A stretch of 64,000 bases of DNA from an uncultured Alphaproteobacteria bacterium (lineage in GTDB: Bacteria; Pseudomonadota; Alphaproteobacteria; Rhodobacterales; Rhodobacteraceae). Shown here in pieces: positions 27,924 to 36,317 of this stretch (position 1 is its first letter; every line of letters begins with the position of its first letter). The stretch is from assembly GCA_902574225.1 (NCBI GenBank), contig CACGMO010000006.1, forward strand, positions 1 through 64,000. The letters are read 5' to 3'. The notes under the pieces are model-generated. The model saw only the letters and a program-made list of their open reading frames with translations, was not told the DNA's origin and made no database searches. A program made the translations under genes and the position numbers.

Positions 27924-27948
27924 CTATAACCCTATGACAAGGTTATGG
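27924..27948 (+). other. Hairpin in the spacer between rpsT and the rhodanese gene
   Basis: CTATAACC pairs with GGTTATGG (8 pairs including one G-U) around a 9-base loop. The only T run (27964-27970) is about 15 bases further on, so this is a poor terminator; it may be a partial terminator after rpsT or a leader element of the downstream rhodanese-dnaA unit. Confidence 0.35.
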
Positions 27949-27978
27949 TATCAAATAGATGTCTTTTTTTAAAATCGA

Positions 27979-28443
27979 TTGGCAAAAAAACCCCTTCAAA
28001 CAGGTTTGAATTTGGTCGAAAATATAAACTCAAAAGAAGCTTTTGTTCTTCTAAAAGAAGATGAGAGTGCTGTATTGATTGATGTAAGAACTAATAAAGA
28101 GCATTTGGAAGTTGGAATACCTGACCTAAGAGAAATCGGTAAAGATATCTATAAAATAGAATGGAGAAACTCGATCTTACCGGGGTCACGGAAGCGCTTT
28201 TTAAACGATTTTAACAAAAATTTAAGCCATCATGGCGAAGGAAAGTATCTTTTTATATGTAGATCTGGAATTAGATCAAATTTCGCTGCATTAACTGTGG
28301 AAGAATCGTTTAAATCCGGTAATTATAATGGTAGATGTTTTAACATAGAGGATGGATTCGAGGGGCATGATCGGCCTTCAGTCTATCCACAAAACCCATC
28401 CGGATGGAAGAATTTGGGCTTGCCCTGGAGTAGAGTTAATTAA
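27979..28443 (+). CDS. Rhodanese-domain protein preceding dnaA
   Basis: A 154-residue single-domain rhodanese, probably a cytosolic sulfurtransferase or persulfide carrier. The start is TTG 27979. The domain shows VLIDVRTNKEHLEVGIPDL near residues 34-52 and the active-site loop ICRSGIRSNFAA (Cys near 94). The end, FEGHDRPSVYPQNPSGWKNLGLPW, resembles a group of proteobacterial rhodanese-like proteins. Its TAA stop shares a base with the dnaA start (TAATG), so the two are very likely translationally coupled. Its physiological role is unknown, and its place inside the dnaA transcript is unusual. Confidence 0.85.
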   Translation: MAKKPLQTGLNLVENINSKEAFVLLKEDESAVLIDVRTNKEHLEVGIPDLREIGKDIYKIEWRNSILPGSRKRFLNDFNKNLSHHGEGKYLFICRSGIRSNFAALTVEESFKSGNYNGRCFNIEDGFEGHDRPSVYPQNPSGWKNLGLPWSRVN

Positions 28444-29807
28444 TGAAAAAAGATGAGTGGTCAAAGGTTAAAGAGTTTGTGAAAAGCAATATAGGCGAAA
28501 GTGCTCACGCAAACTGGATACAACCCATTGAGCTAAAGGAGATTATCGGTTCTGTTGCAAAGTTTAAAGTGCCAACAAGATTTATTGGTACTTGGGTTCA
28601 TAGGAATTATGGAGATCACATTATCCAAGGATTTAAGAAGCAAAAACTAAGAATCGATAGACTTGAGTTTATTGCATCTTCAAATAAAACAGTAGGCAAA
28701 AAAAATGTTTCAGAGAAAAGGGCACTGAAAAGAACGGACCAAAACTCTCAAGAAACTCAGCTTGATCTACCCAGTTCACCACTTGATGCTAGGTTTACCT
28801 TCGATAAGTTTGTGGTTGGAAAACCAAATGAGCTGGCACATGCAGCTGCAAAAAGAGTTTCAGATGGAGGAAAGGTAACTTTCAATCCATTATTTTTGTA
28901 TGGAGGAGTCGGTCTAGGAAAAACGCATCTAATGCACTCTATTGCTTGGTCTACTAAAGAAAAAAATAAAAGAGCGCGAATACTATACCTCTCAGCCGAG
29001 CAGTTTATGTATAGGTTTGTACAAGCCTTAAGGTTTAAGGATATGCATGCGTTCAAGAAGCTATTTAGGTCGGTGGATGTTTTGATGGTAGATGATGTTC
29101 AGTTCATAGCAGGTAAAGATTCAACACAAGATGAATTTTTTCATACCTTTAATGCTCTCATAGAGCAAGGAAAACAAATAGTCATATCGGCTGACAGAGC
29201 TCCTGGTGAAATTGATGGTTTAGAAGAAAGGATTAAATCTAGACTTGCTTGGGGTCTGGTTGTCGACGTGCACCCGACAGACTATGAATTACGCCTAGGA
29301 ATTTTACAGGCAAAAGCTGAGATACAGATGGAACTGAATAGAGACGTTAAGATTGATGAAGGTATATTAGAGTATTTAGCTCATAAAATTTCTTCAAATG
29401 TTAGAGTACTAGAGGGAGCACTGACAAGGTTATTCGCCTTTGCATCTTTGGTTGGAAAAGAAATAACCATTGATTTAGTGCAGGAATGTCTATCAGATAT
29501 TCTTAGAACTTCTGAGAGAAAAGTTACTATTGAAGAGATAATTAGAAAAGTTGCTGAACACTACAATCTTAGAATGACAGACTTGATATCTGCGAGAAGA
29601 GCAAGGGTGGTAGCTAGACCTAGACAGATCGCTATGTTTTTATCTAAAAGTCTTACCTCAAAATCTTTGCCAGAAATTGGAAGAAAATTTGGTGGAAGAG
29701 ATCACACCACCGTTATTCACGCAGTTAAGAAAATTGAAGAATTAAAACTTGTTGATGTACAGGTGGCAGACGAGGTAGAAATCTTACGCAGAACACTTGA
29801 GGCATAA
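28443..29807 (+). CDS. dnaA: Chromosomal replication initiator DnaA
   Basis: AAA+ initiator that binds DnaA boxes and melts oriC. The 454-residue protein has an N-terminal domain I (about 1-80), a linker, and domain III with Walker A GGVGLGKTH near 153-161, Walker B VLMVDDVQF, and sensor regions. The C-terminal helix-turn-helix domain IV has the signature GGRDHTTVIHAVKKIE. The ATG is part of TAATG with the preceding rhodanese stop. A near-consensus DnaA box (CTATCCACA, 8 of 9) occurs at 28383-28391 inside the rhodanese gene. No box cluster was seen, so oriC is probably not here. Confidence 0.98.
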   Translation: MKKDEWSKVKEFVKSNIGESAHANWIQPIELKEIIGSVAKFKVPTRFIGTWVHRNYGDHIIQGFKKQKLRIDRLEFIASSNKTVGKKNVSEKRALKRTDQNSQETQLDLPSSPLDARFTFDKFVVGKPNELAHAAAKRVSDGGKVTFNPLFLYGGVGLGKTHLMHSIAWSTKEKNKRARILYLSAEQFMYRFVQALRFKDMHAFKKLFRSVDVLMVDDVQFIAGKDSTQDEFFHTFNALIEQGKQIVISADRAPGEIDGLEERIKSRLAWGLVVDVHPTDYELRLGILQAKAEIQMELNRDVKIDEGILEYLAHKISSNVRVLEGALTRLFAFASLVGKEITIDLVQECLSDILRTSERKVTIEEIIRKVAEHYNLRMTDLISARRARVVARPRQIAMFLSKSLTSKSLPEIGRKFGGRDHTTVIHAVKKIEELKLVDVQVADEVEILRRTLEA

Positions 29808-29881
29808 AAAGCTTTTTCGCTATTATTTTATTTTAAAAAAGGATATCATCCACCCTATACATTTATTGGAATGAAGCGAAA

Positions 29882-31000
29882 ATGAAGATTAGTGTAGAAA
29901 GAAGTGATTTGCTAAGGTCAATGAGCCGAGCTCAAGCTATCGTTGAAAGAAGAACTACTATTCCCATTCTATCGAATGTTTTAATTGAAGCCAGAGAAGA
30001 CCGTCTAACCCTAAGAGCTACTGACTTAGATATTGAATTATTAGACTCCATAAAAGCTGTAGTCGAAAAAGAAGGATCTGTCACCGTTGGAGCGCATACC
30101 TTCTATGAGATTCTTAGAAAACTTCCAGATGGTTCGAGGGTTTTAATAGACCTTGATCCTTTGAATCAGAAAATAAATGTTAAAGCTGGACGTTCCACTT
30201 TTTCATTAACAACAATTTCTGTTGATGACTTTCCATTGATGGCATCATCGGAATATGACTTTTCGTTCTCCATAAAGGTTGAAGAGCTAAAGAGGCTATT
30301 CGAAAAAGTTAAGTTTGCTATGTCGATGGAAGAAACACGGTTTTATCTTAACGGTGTTTTTTTCCATGAGTTTATTGATCAAGAAACCAAGCTTATACGT
30401 ACTGTTGCCACCGATGGTCATAGACTAGCAAAAATAGACTCACCATTACCTGAAAACGCCAGCGGAATGCCAGGATTGATTGTGCCACGAAAAACAGTTT
30501 CTGAATTGAGAATGATATATGAAACGACAGAAGACACAGTAAACATTTCTGTATCAGAAACGAAAATACGTTTTTCAAACTCGACCTTATCTTTAACATC
30601 TAAAGTAGTGGATGGATCATTTCCTGATTACGATCGAGTTATACCAAAAAATAATATTAAAAAATTGGTTATTGATGCTTCAGAATTTGCTAAGTCAGTA
30701 GATAGAGTAGCAACTATTTCTTCAGAGCGTGCTCGGGCAGTTAAACTTAGCCTAAGTAAAGAAAAGCTCATATTATCTGTAAATGCTCCAGAGACAGGAT
30801 TAGCAATTGAGGAAATTCCTGTTGCTTATGAGGGAGAAGAAATTGAAATTGGATTTAATGCTAAATATCTCCAAGAAATTTCAAATCAAGTTGAAAGCGG
30901 CGAAGCAATTTTCTTATTTAATGACGTTGGTGATCCTGCACTTATGAAGGATAATAATGACGACACTGCGGTTTATGTTGTTATGCCTATGCGTGTGTAA
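29882..31000 (+). CDS. dnaN: DNA polymerase III sliding clamp, beta subunit
   Basis: Ring-forming processivity clamp for replicative polymerase. The 372-residue length fits three clamp domains. Recognisable blocks include RRTTIPILSNVLIEA, LTLRATDLDIEL, FYLNGVFFH, ATDGHRLAKI, FPDYDRVIP, and the C-terminal MPMRV, the typical clamp end. It follows dnaA after a 74-base AT-rich spacer, which may carry its own promoter, and is 15 bases ahead of recF. Confidence 0.98.
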   Translation: MKISVERSDLLRSMSRAQAIVERRTTIPILSNVLIEAREDRLTLRATDLDIELLDSIKAVVEKEGSVTVGAHTFYEILRKLPDGSRVLIDLDPLNQKINVKAGRSTFSLTTISVDDFPLMASSEYDFSFSIKVEELKRLFEKVKFAMSMEETRFYLNGVFFHEFIDQETKLIRTVATDGHRLAKIDSPLPENASGMPGLIVPRKTVSELRMIYETTEDTVNISVSETKIRFSNSTLSLTSKVVDGSFPDYDRVIPKNNIKKLVIDASEFAKSVDRVATISSERARAVKLSLSKEKLILSVNAPETGLAIEEIPVAYEGEEIEIGFNAKYLQEISNQVESGEAIFLFNDVGDPALMKDNNDDTAVYVVMPMRV

Positions 31001-31015
31001 ATAATTTATATTAAA

Positions 31016-32095
31016 ATGAGTGCTGTCGGAATAGAAAAACTCAAAATAAGCAATTTTAGATCGTATAAAACTTTAGAACTCTCCTTTGATTCAAATCCGA
31101 CCGTTATTTATGGGAAGAACGGAGTTGGAAAAACAAACCTTTTAGAAGCTATATCACTCTTATACCCAGGTAAGGGGATAAGAAGGTCTAGCTTTTATGA
31201 TATGATAAATTTATCTAATAATATTTCCTGGAAAGTTGAGGCTTTAGCTCACAGAAACAATAATCTTTTTGAAATTGAGACTTCTAGTGACGGAAATGGA
31301 AGAGCTGTGAGAATAGATGGAAAAAAAGTGCCACAGAATAATCTAAGTTCGAGTTTAAAAATTCTATGGTTTTTACCGCCAATGGACAGAATTTGGATGG
31401 AAACCTCTAAGGACAGAAGAAAATTCATAGATAGGATGGTATTTAGTCTTGATATTAACCATGCAAAAAGATGCACTCAATATGAAAAACTTCTTAGAGA
31501 TAGAAATAGGTTGCTAAAAGATCGTGTAGCAGACAGCTCTTGGTATCTCGCTATCGAAAAGAAAATGGCCATACTTGGATTTGAAATAGATAATTGTAGA
31601 CGAGATTTTATTGAAAAGCTTAATACAGTTTTAATCGAAAAGAATAATTATTTTCCGCCTATAAAGCTTAATCTGAAAGCCGATCCTATTGAAAGTGAAG
31701 AAGTATTCTTGAATAATTTAATAAACCAAAGAGAGCAGGATCTAATATCTGGTAGAACAAATTTTGGCCCTCATACAGATGATCTACAAGGGTTTTATTT
31801 AGAGAAGGAAATAGATACAAAATACTGTTCTACTGGTGAGCAAAAGCTTTCGATAATTTCCATTATTTTATCCAATGCAAAATTGATTAAAGAACAGCAC
31901 AAAGTCTCTCCCATAATGCTCTTGGATGAGATAACAGCCCATTTGGATGAAGTACGAAAGGAAAATTTATTCTCAGAACTTTTATCTTTAGAAAGCCAGT
32001 TTTTTATTTCAGGAACGGAGGTGGGTATATTTAGTTCCTTAAGTAAGAAAACAAAATTTTTGGAATTGGGCGAAAGGAAAAAATTTGTCGCCTAG
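31016..32095 (+). CDS. recF: DNA replication and repair protein RecF
   Basis: SMC-like ATPase that loads RecA at gaps with RecO/RecR. The 359-residue protein has Walker A GKNGVGKT (33-40), an ABC-type signature STGEQKLSIISIIL near 275, and Walker B MLLDEITAHLD near 300. FGPHTDDLQGFY is a RecF hallmark. The gene ends the dnaA-dnaN-recF run; gyrB, the usual next gene, is missing, and a minus-strand operon converges on it with interlocked TAG stop codons (CTAG, 32092-32095). Confidence 0.96.
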   Translation: MSAVGIEKLKISNFRSYKTLELSFDSNPTVIYGKNGVGKTNLLEAISLLYPGKGIRRSSFYDMINLSNNISWKVEALAHRNNNLFEIETSSDGNGRAVRIDGKKVPQNNLSSSLKILWFLPPMDRIWMETSKDRRKFIDRMVFSLDINHAKRCTQYEKLLRDRNRLLKDRVADSSWYLAIEKKMAILGFEIDNCRRDFIEKLNTVLIEKNNYFPPIKLNLKADPIESEEVFLNNLINQREQDLISGRTNFGPHTDDLQGFYLEKEIDTKYCSTGEQKLSIISIILSNAKLIKEQHKVSPIMLLDEITAHLDEVRKENLFSELLSLESQFFISGTEVGIFSSLSKKTKFLELGERKKFVA

Positions 32096-33243
32096 TTTTT
32101 CTCAAAAAAAGGGCAATCTTTAATAATATCTCTACCAACATCTTTTATATCTCGTCTTCCGCATAGCGCCATTGTCATATCAAGTTCCTTGTTGAGAATT
32201 TCTAAAGCTTTTATAACTCCTTTCTTTCCTTTTGCTGAAAGACCATAAACAAACGATCTACCGATCATTACTCCTTCAGCTCCTAAGGCGATAGCTTTGA
32301 GGATATCCTGTCCGGAAGAAATACCACCATCAAATAATACATCTATATCTGAAACAGCTTTCTTAATTTGTGGAAGCGTAGAAATCGAACTATTAACACC
32401 ATCTAGTTGTCTTCCACCATGATTAGAAACAACCAAAGCATCCGCACCACATTTCTGTGCCATTTTAGCATCATCTGGGTCCATGATCCCCTTAATAATT
32501 AGCTTGCCTCCCCACCAGTCCTTTATTCTTTTGACATCATCCCAGTTAAGTTTTGGGTCAAATTGACTTTGTACCCATTTAGTTAAAGAGGTTAGGTTTT
32601 TGATATCTTTTACATGGCCCATAATATTTCCAAAGGTTCTATTTTTCGATCTTGCCATTTCAAAACACCAATTTGGTTTTGATATCAAGTCAAAAACATT
32701 TGCCATTTTTATCTTGATGGGTACTGATAACCCATTTCTTATGTCGGCGTGCCTTTGGCCTAGTATTTGTAAGTCCAAAGTAAGCACCAATGCTGAGCAT
32801 TCTGCTGCTTTTGCTCTTTCAACTAATCGCTTAGCAAAATCGTGATCTCTCATGACATAGAGCTGAAACCAAAATGGTTTTGAGGTATTTCTCGCAACTT
32901 CTTCTATTGAACAAATCGACATGGTAGAAAGTGTAAATGGAACTCCGAAACTCTCCGCTGCTTGTGCCGCCAATATCTCACCATTTGCTTTTTGCATGCC
33001 GAGCAAACCTACGGGTGCTAAAGCAACTGGCATCTTATAGTCTGTGCCTAATAAACTCTTTCTGGTACTTCTATTAGAAATATCGACAGCAACTCTTTGT
33101 CGAAAGGAAATTTTTTTAAAATCGTTACTGTTTTCTTTCAAAGTAGACTCCGTCCAAGAACCTGACAGAACATAGTCGTGAAATGCTTTGGGAACTTTTT
33201 TTCTTGCTTCGTTCTTAAGATCATCAATAGTGAGATATTCCAT
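32092..33243 (-). CDS. FMN-dependent alpha-hydroxy-acid dehydrogenase (LldD-like)
   Basis: Flavoprotein of the L-lactate dehydrogenase/glycolate oxidase family, 383 residues. FMN barrel motifs are visible: ALAPVGLLGMQ, FQLYVMRD, LTLDLQILGQRHADIRNG, KGIMDPDDA, and the catalytic His-Arg motif SNHGGRQLDGV, followed by FDGGISSGQDILKAIALGAEGVMIGRSFVYG. It oxidises an L-2-hydroxy acid with an unknown electron acceptor. It is the last gene of the seven-gene minus-strand operon with the methanethiol-oxidase-like protein. A second paralogue lies at 41919-43034. Confidence 0.92.
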   Translation of the reverse strand: MEYLTIDDLKNEARKKVPKAFHDYVLSGSWTESTLKENSNDFKKISFRQRVAVDISNRSTRKSLLGTDYKMPVALAPVGLLGMQKANGEILAAQAAESFGVPFTLSTMSICSIEEVARNTSKPFWFQLYVMRDHDFAKRLVERAKAAECSALVLTLDLQILGQRHADIRNGLSVPIKIKMANVFDLISKPNWCFEMARSKNRTFGNIMGHVKDIKNLTSLTKWVQSQFDPKLNWDDVKRIKDWWGGKLIIKGIMDPDDAKMAQKCGADALVVSNHGGRQLDGVNSSISTLPQIKKAVSDIDVLFDGGISSGQDILKAIALGAEGVMIGRSFVYGLSAKGKKGVIKALEILNKELDMTMALCGRRDIKDVGRDIIKDCPFFEKN

Positions 33244-33255
33244 GTGACACTCTCT

Positions 33256-33720
33256 TTAAATCTTAAGGTCTAATCTGGGTTTCCAAAAGGGACGAAAGAG
33301 TTCAATTTTGGGACATCTATTCATTATAACTTTTAATCCTGCTTTTTTTGCTGTCTCTGCAGCTTCGTCATCGTAAACTCCTATTTGACCCCAAAGCACT
33401 TTTGCTTTTATCTCAATCGCTTCTTTTGCTACCGATAAAAGCTCTTCTTTTCTTCGAAATACCTGTACCATATCAACAGGTTTATCTATTTGCTTTAGAG
33501 TGCGAAAGACTTTGAGACCTCTAATTTCTTTAATATTCGGATTTGGGTTAACAGGTAACATTTCATATCCAGTTTCATGCAACACTCTTAAAACACCATA
33601 GCTAAATTTCGTCTTATCCCCACTAGCACCGACCATAGCAATAGTTTTGACGGACTTCAGAATGTCTTCGATATAACCTGTAGGATAATTGTAAATGTGG
33701 TCTACATCAGCTTCGGGCAT
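33256..33720 (-). CDS. CoA-binding domain protein (YccU-like)
   Basis: A 154-residue Rossmann-type CoA-binding protein. The block TIAMVGASGDKTKFSYGVLRVLHETGYEMLPVNPN is the CoA_binding motif, and the C-terminal VMNRCPKIEL carries a conserved Cys near the end. YccU-like proteins are widespread with no defined reaction; the Cys in the family suggests acyl or thiol chemistry. It overlaps the ferredoxin gene by 14 bases and precedes the LldD-like gene by 12, within the seven-gene operon. Confidence 0.88.
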   Translation of the reverse strand: MPEADVDHIYNYPTGYIEDILKSVKTIAMVGASGDKTKFSYGVLRVLHETGYEMLPVNPNPNIKEIRGLKVFRTLKQIDKPVDMVQVFRRKEELLSVAKEAIEIKAKVLWGQIGVYDDEAAETAKKAGLKVIMNRCPKIELFRPFWKPRLDLKI

Positions 33721-34093
33721 TATTTTTCTCTTTCTTTTTTACAATGTCATCCTTTAGTTCATGAGGCTCCAAAGGATCTAAAAATGGATTTCTATAAAGC
33801 TTGTCATGACTCTCAACACCTATTTCAAGAACAAGATTCGACTTAGGTCTTGCTACGCAAAGTATAATGTATCCATCATTTATCTGTCTATTATTAAGTG
33901 CTACCTGCCTTCTTTGATCTACTTCTCCATCAATAAGTTTTGCAGCACACGTAATACATCCGCCATACTTACAACCGTACGGTAGATCAACGCCCTGTTG
34001 CCTCAAGCTATCAAGCAATGGACGTTGTTGTTCAACTTTATAGGACTTACCACGTCTATTTGATATTTCGACCTGAAATGTTTTCACAGCCAT
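33707..34093 (-). CDS. Plant-type 2Fe-2S ferredoxin
   Basis: A 128-residue protein with the classic 2Fe-2S ligands at C41, C46, C49 and C79 (YGCKYGGCITC, then about 29 residues to ILCVARP). The N-terminal half is the beta-grasp domain; the C-terminal tail of about 35 residues is highly charged (KDDIVKKKEKNN). It is an electron carrier, most likely for a partner redox enzyme in this operon. The start codon lies within the methanethiol-oxidase-like gene (10-base overlap), and the end overlaps the CoA-binding gene, so expression is tightly linked. Confidence 0.92.
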   Translation of the reverse strand: MAVKTFQVEISNRRGKSYKVEQQRPLLDSLRQQGVDLPYGCKYGGCITCAAKLIDGEVDQRRQVALNNRQINDGYIILCVARPKSNLVLEIGVESHDKLYRNPFLDPLEPHELKDDIVKKKEKNNARS

Positions 34094-35439
34094 ATATCAC
34101 TAGTGCAATCGCCACCCGGATATCTACTTTCATGACAGCGGCTTGGGCCATTTGGTTCTTCCCCAAAATTTACCATAAAATCAGGATTAATTTTCATCCC
34201 TCCGTTTACTGGGTCACAGTCAACCATTATCAATACGCCACCCTTTTCCCTTATATCGGGATAAAATTGATTATCCCAAGTAGAGAATAGAGAAGTTGTC
34301 ACGTACAGTCTTTTCCCATCTAGGCTGAGCTGAAACATTTGTGGTCCCCCAGCAATCTTAAGACCATTAACTTCAGGAGCTCTTCCCAGCAGACCACCCA
34401 TCCAAACTTGACCAGTAAGTTTTGGCTTGTGAGGGTCTGATATATCATATTGCCTCATGTCACCGTGCAGCCAATTATTGAGATATAAATATTTATCATC
34501 CATTGAAACGAGAATTGCTGACATCACACCTGGGATAGGAATTGGCCAGTCCGGGTGAGGTTGGTTTTCTACATCAATAATTTTTTCCCATTGCCATTTT
34601 TCGTTTTTGTCTTTCCACCAATGTATAACGTTTGCGCTTAGTGCTGCACCACAAAACCCATGACTGCTATCTGGATTATGGTGAAACTTTACTTCTAAAG
34701 GAACGAGACCGTCTTCACCCAAATACATAGTTTCAATTGGCTTGCGTTCCTTGAAATCCCAGAAATGAAGTTGTCTTCCATACTTGAGGTGCCCAACTTC
34801 TTCTAAATCAAAGCCTGGCATAAATGTGTTGGGGGCAGCCCACTCCGATGAAACCATTATATTGTGTCTTGGTTGATACCAAAAATCATACCCAAATGGT
34901 ATATCTCCCATTGAGTTTTCCCATCTTCCTATAATTTCGAAATTCTTATCCAGATGCAAATATCCTCCAGGTGCTTCTCCCTTTGCATCACCCAGCATAG
35001 ATATAATTATTTCTGAGCCCAGGCAATGGACGGTATGTGGGCCACTTAAGTTGGTTTTTGATTTAATGTCTGCTCCGTCAATAACTTTGTGGAGAGTGGG
35101 CATTCTAGGATTGGTCGCAGTATCCACTATGTGAATATTATTCGACCTCACTCCCGGAAGTAAAAGATATTTGCGGGTCATGCTAGAGTCGTCATGGCAA
35201 GATGAACACGCATTCCATCCCATATGATGAAGTTCATCACCAATGCCTGGCATTTCTAACCTATGTATAACTTTCGAATAAGTAGGGCTATCGGGGTCAA
35301 CGTCGACTGTAGCTAAATAGTCAGGCTTTTGTATTCCCGTCCCTGTATATATTGCAATTGTATATAAAAGTTTCTCCCTCGGTGCTTTTACAGCTTCTGC
35401 AGGGGATGAATATCCAGGACCACAACACTTTTCATTCAT
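34084..35439 (-). CDS. Methanethiol oxidase / selenium-binding protein (SELENBP1/MtoX family)
   Basis: 451-residue SBP56-family protein, the group with human SELENBP1 and bacterial MtoX, which oxidises methanethiol to formaldehyde, hydrogen sulfide and hydrogen peroxide. It aligns by eye along its length with the human protein: CGPGYSSP at the start, YLATVDVDPDSPTYSKVIHRL, the CxxC motif WNACSSCH (C78, C81), YDFWYQPRHNIMVSSEWAAP, and the ending YPGGDCTSDIWL. His residues in HHMGW and GPHTVHC are candidate metal ligands. There is no signal peptide, so it is predicted cytosolic, unlike the periplasmic MtoX of Hyphomicrobium. Its neighbours fit handling of its products. Confidence 0.9.
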   Translation of the reverse strand: MNEKCCGPGYSSPAEAVKAPREKLLYTIAIYTGTGIQKPDYLATVDVDPDSPTYSKVIHRLEMPGIGDELHHMGWNACSSCHDDSSMTRKYLLLPGVRSNNIHIVDTATNPRMPTLHKVIDGADIKSKTNLSGPHTVHCLGSEIIISMLGDAKGEAPGGYLHLDKNFEIIGRWENSMGDIPFGYDFWYQPRHNIMVSSEWAAPNTFMPGFDLEEVGHLKYGRQLHFWDFKERKPIETMYLGEDGLVPLEVKFHHNPDSSHGFCGAALSANVIHWWKDKNEKWQWEKIIDVENQPHPDWPIPIPGVMSAILVSMDDKYLYLNNWLHGDMRQYDISDPHKPKLTGQVWMGGLLGRAPEVNGLKIAGGPQMFQLSLDGKRLYVTTSLFSTWDNQFYPDIREKGGVLIMVDCDPVNGGMKINPDFMVNFGEEPNGPSRCHESRYPGGDCTSDIWL

Positions 35440-35442
35440 AGT

Positions 35443-35841
35443 TTATTCTTTCGTTTCAATAGGATTTCCAGATTTTTTCCATGCGGCAAATCCTCCCTCT
35501 AGATGAGATACGGGGCTAAGACCCATGTCTTGTGCTGCTTTGGCTGCAAGTGCAGATCGGCCAGCTGCAGCACAATAAAAAACATATTTCTTGTCTTGGT
35601 TAAAAATTTCTTTGTGGTAGGGACTATCAGGGTCTATCCAGAATTCGAGCATTCCTCTCGGGCAAGAGAACGAATTTGGAATTTTTCCTTCTCTTTGTAT
35701 TTCCCTGGGGTCTCTTATATCTACAAAAACGTACTTACTATCTTCGAAATATTTTGAGGCATCAACAACAGGTGTTATTTCAACCTCTTTATTTGCTTCA
35801 GCTACCATATCTTTTACATGTTTTACAATTTTTTGTGCCAT
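35443..35841 (-). CDS. Rhodanese-like sulfurtransferase
   Basis: A 132-residue single-domain rhodanese. Motifs: YVFVDIRDPREIQREGKIPNSF at residues 33-54 and the active-site loop YCAAAGRSALAA (Cys near 89), ending GGFAAWKKSGNPIE. It probably moves sulfane sulfur as a Cys-persulfide. It ends 3 bases before the methanethiol-oxidase-like gene, so it is co-translated with it, and the pairing suggests it deals with sulfide released there; this is inference. It resembles other alphaproteobacterial rhodaneses, with no transmembrane part. Confidence 0.9.
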   Translation of the reverse strand: MAQKIVKHVKDMVAEANKEVEITPVVDASKYFEDSKYVFVDIRDPREIQREGKIPNSFSCPRGMLEFWIDPDSPYHKEIFNQDKKYVFYCAAAGRSALAAKAAQDMGLSPVSHLEGGFAAWKKSGNPIETKE

Positions 35842-35861
35842 TTTGTCTATTCCTTCCTATT

Positions 35862-36269
35862 TTAAGAGAAGTTTTTCTGAAACTGATCTAAACTTTCATC
35901 TATTTTGATTGAGGGTATTTTTTTTGATACCCAAACATCTCCTTGTGGCTTTATCACCTCTAATTCATTTACAGTTCCTCCATGAATCCTCACTAATCCA
36001 GGCCTACCTTCATTTAAGGAGAACATCTGACAACCGCATTGTTGACAAAACTTTTTAGTTATTTTGTTGCCACTTTCTGATTGATGTATGTAGCTTTTTA
36101 AATTCCCTTGAATATACAAATCTCCCTCTTTCACAAATATATTGGTAAGATAAGGGGCACCACTACATTTTCTGCAGTCCTCACAATGACAGTTAAAAGT
36201 CCTTAATGGGGCAGTGTTAGTGTTATAAGTTATAGCTCGACATAAGCAGCTTCCGGTGAATCCTTTCAT
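35862..36269 (-). CDS. GFA-family (glutathione-dependent formaldehyde-activating/CENP-V) protein
   Basis: Zinc-binding protein of about 135 residues from ATG 36269, chosen because AAAAGG precedes it; an upstream in-frame ATG at 36293 would add eight residues. Metal-site cysteines appear in GSCLCRAI, HCEDCRKCSGA and KFCQQCGCQMF, the family signature. Gfa was described in Paracoccus as accelerating formaldehyde-glutathione conjugation; later work questioned a true catalytic role, so only the family is secure. It is upstream of the rhodanese and methanethiol-oxidase-like genes, which makes a formaldehyde-related role plausible here. Confidence 0.85.
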   Translation of the reverse strand: MKGFTGSCLCRAITYNTNTAPLRTFNCHCEDCRKCSGAPYLTNIFVKEGDLYIQGNLKSYIHQSESGNKITKKFCQQCGCQMFSLNEGRPGLVRIHGGTVNELEVIKPQGDVWVSKKIPSIKIDESLDQFQKNFS

Positions 36270-36317
36270 CTCTACCTTTTCTCTATTTATCATAACTCAA
36301 CTCATCGATTTTTAAGT

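Noticed and set aside
28383-28391. DnaA box as evidence of oriC next to dnaA
   Set aside because: Only one near-consensus box was seen, inside a coding gene, with no box cluster or AT-rich unwinding block in any spacer. In many alphaproteobacteria oriC is not at dnaA.
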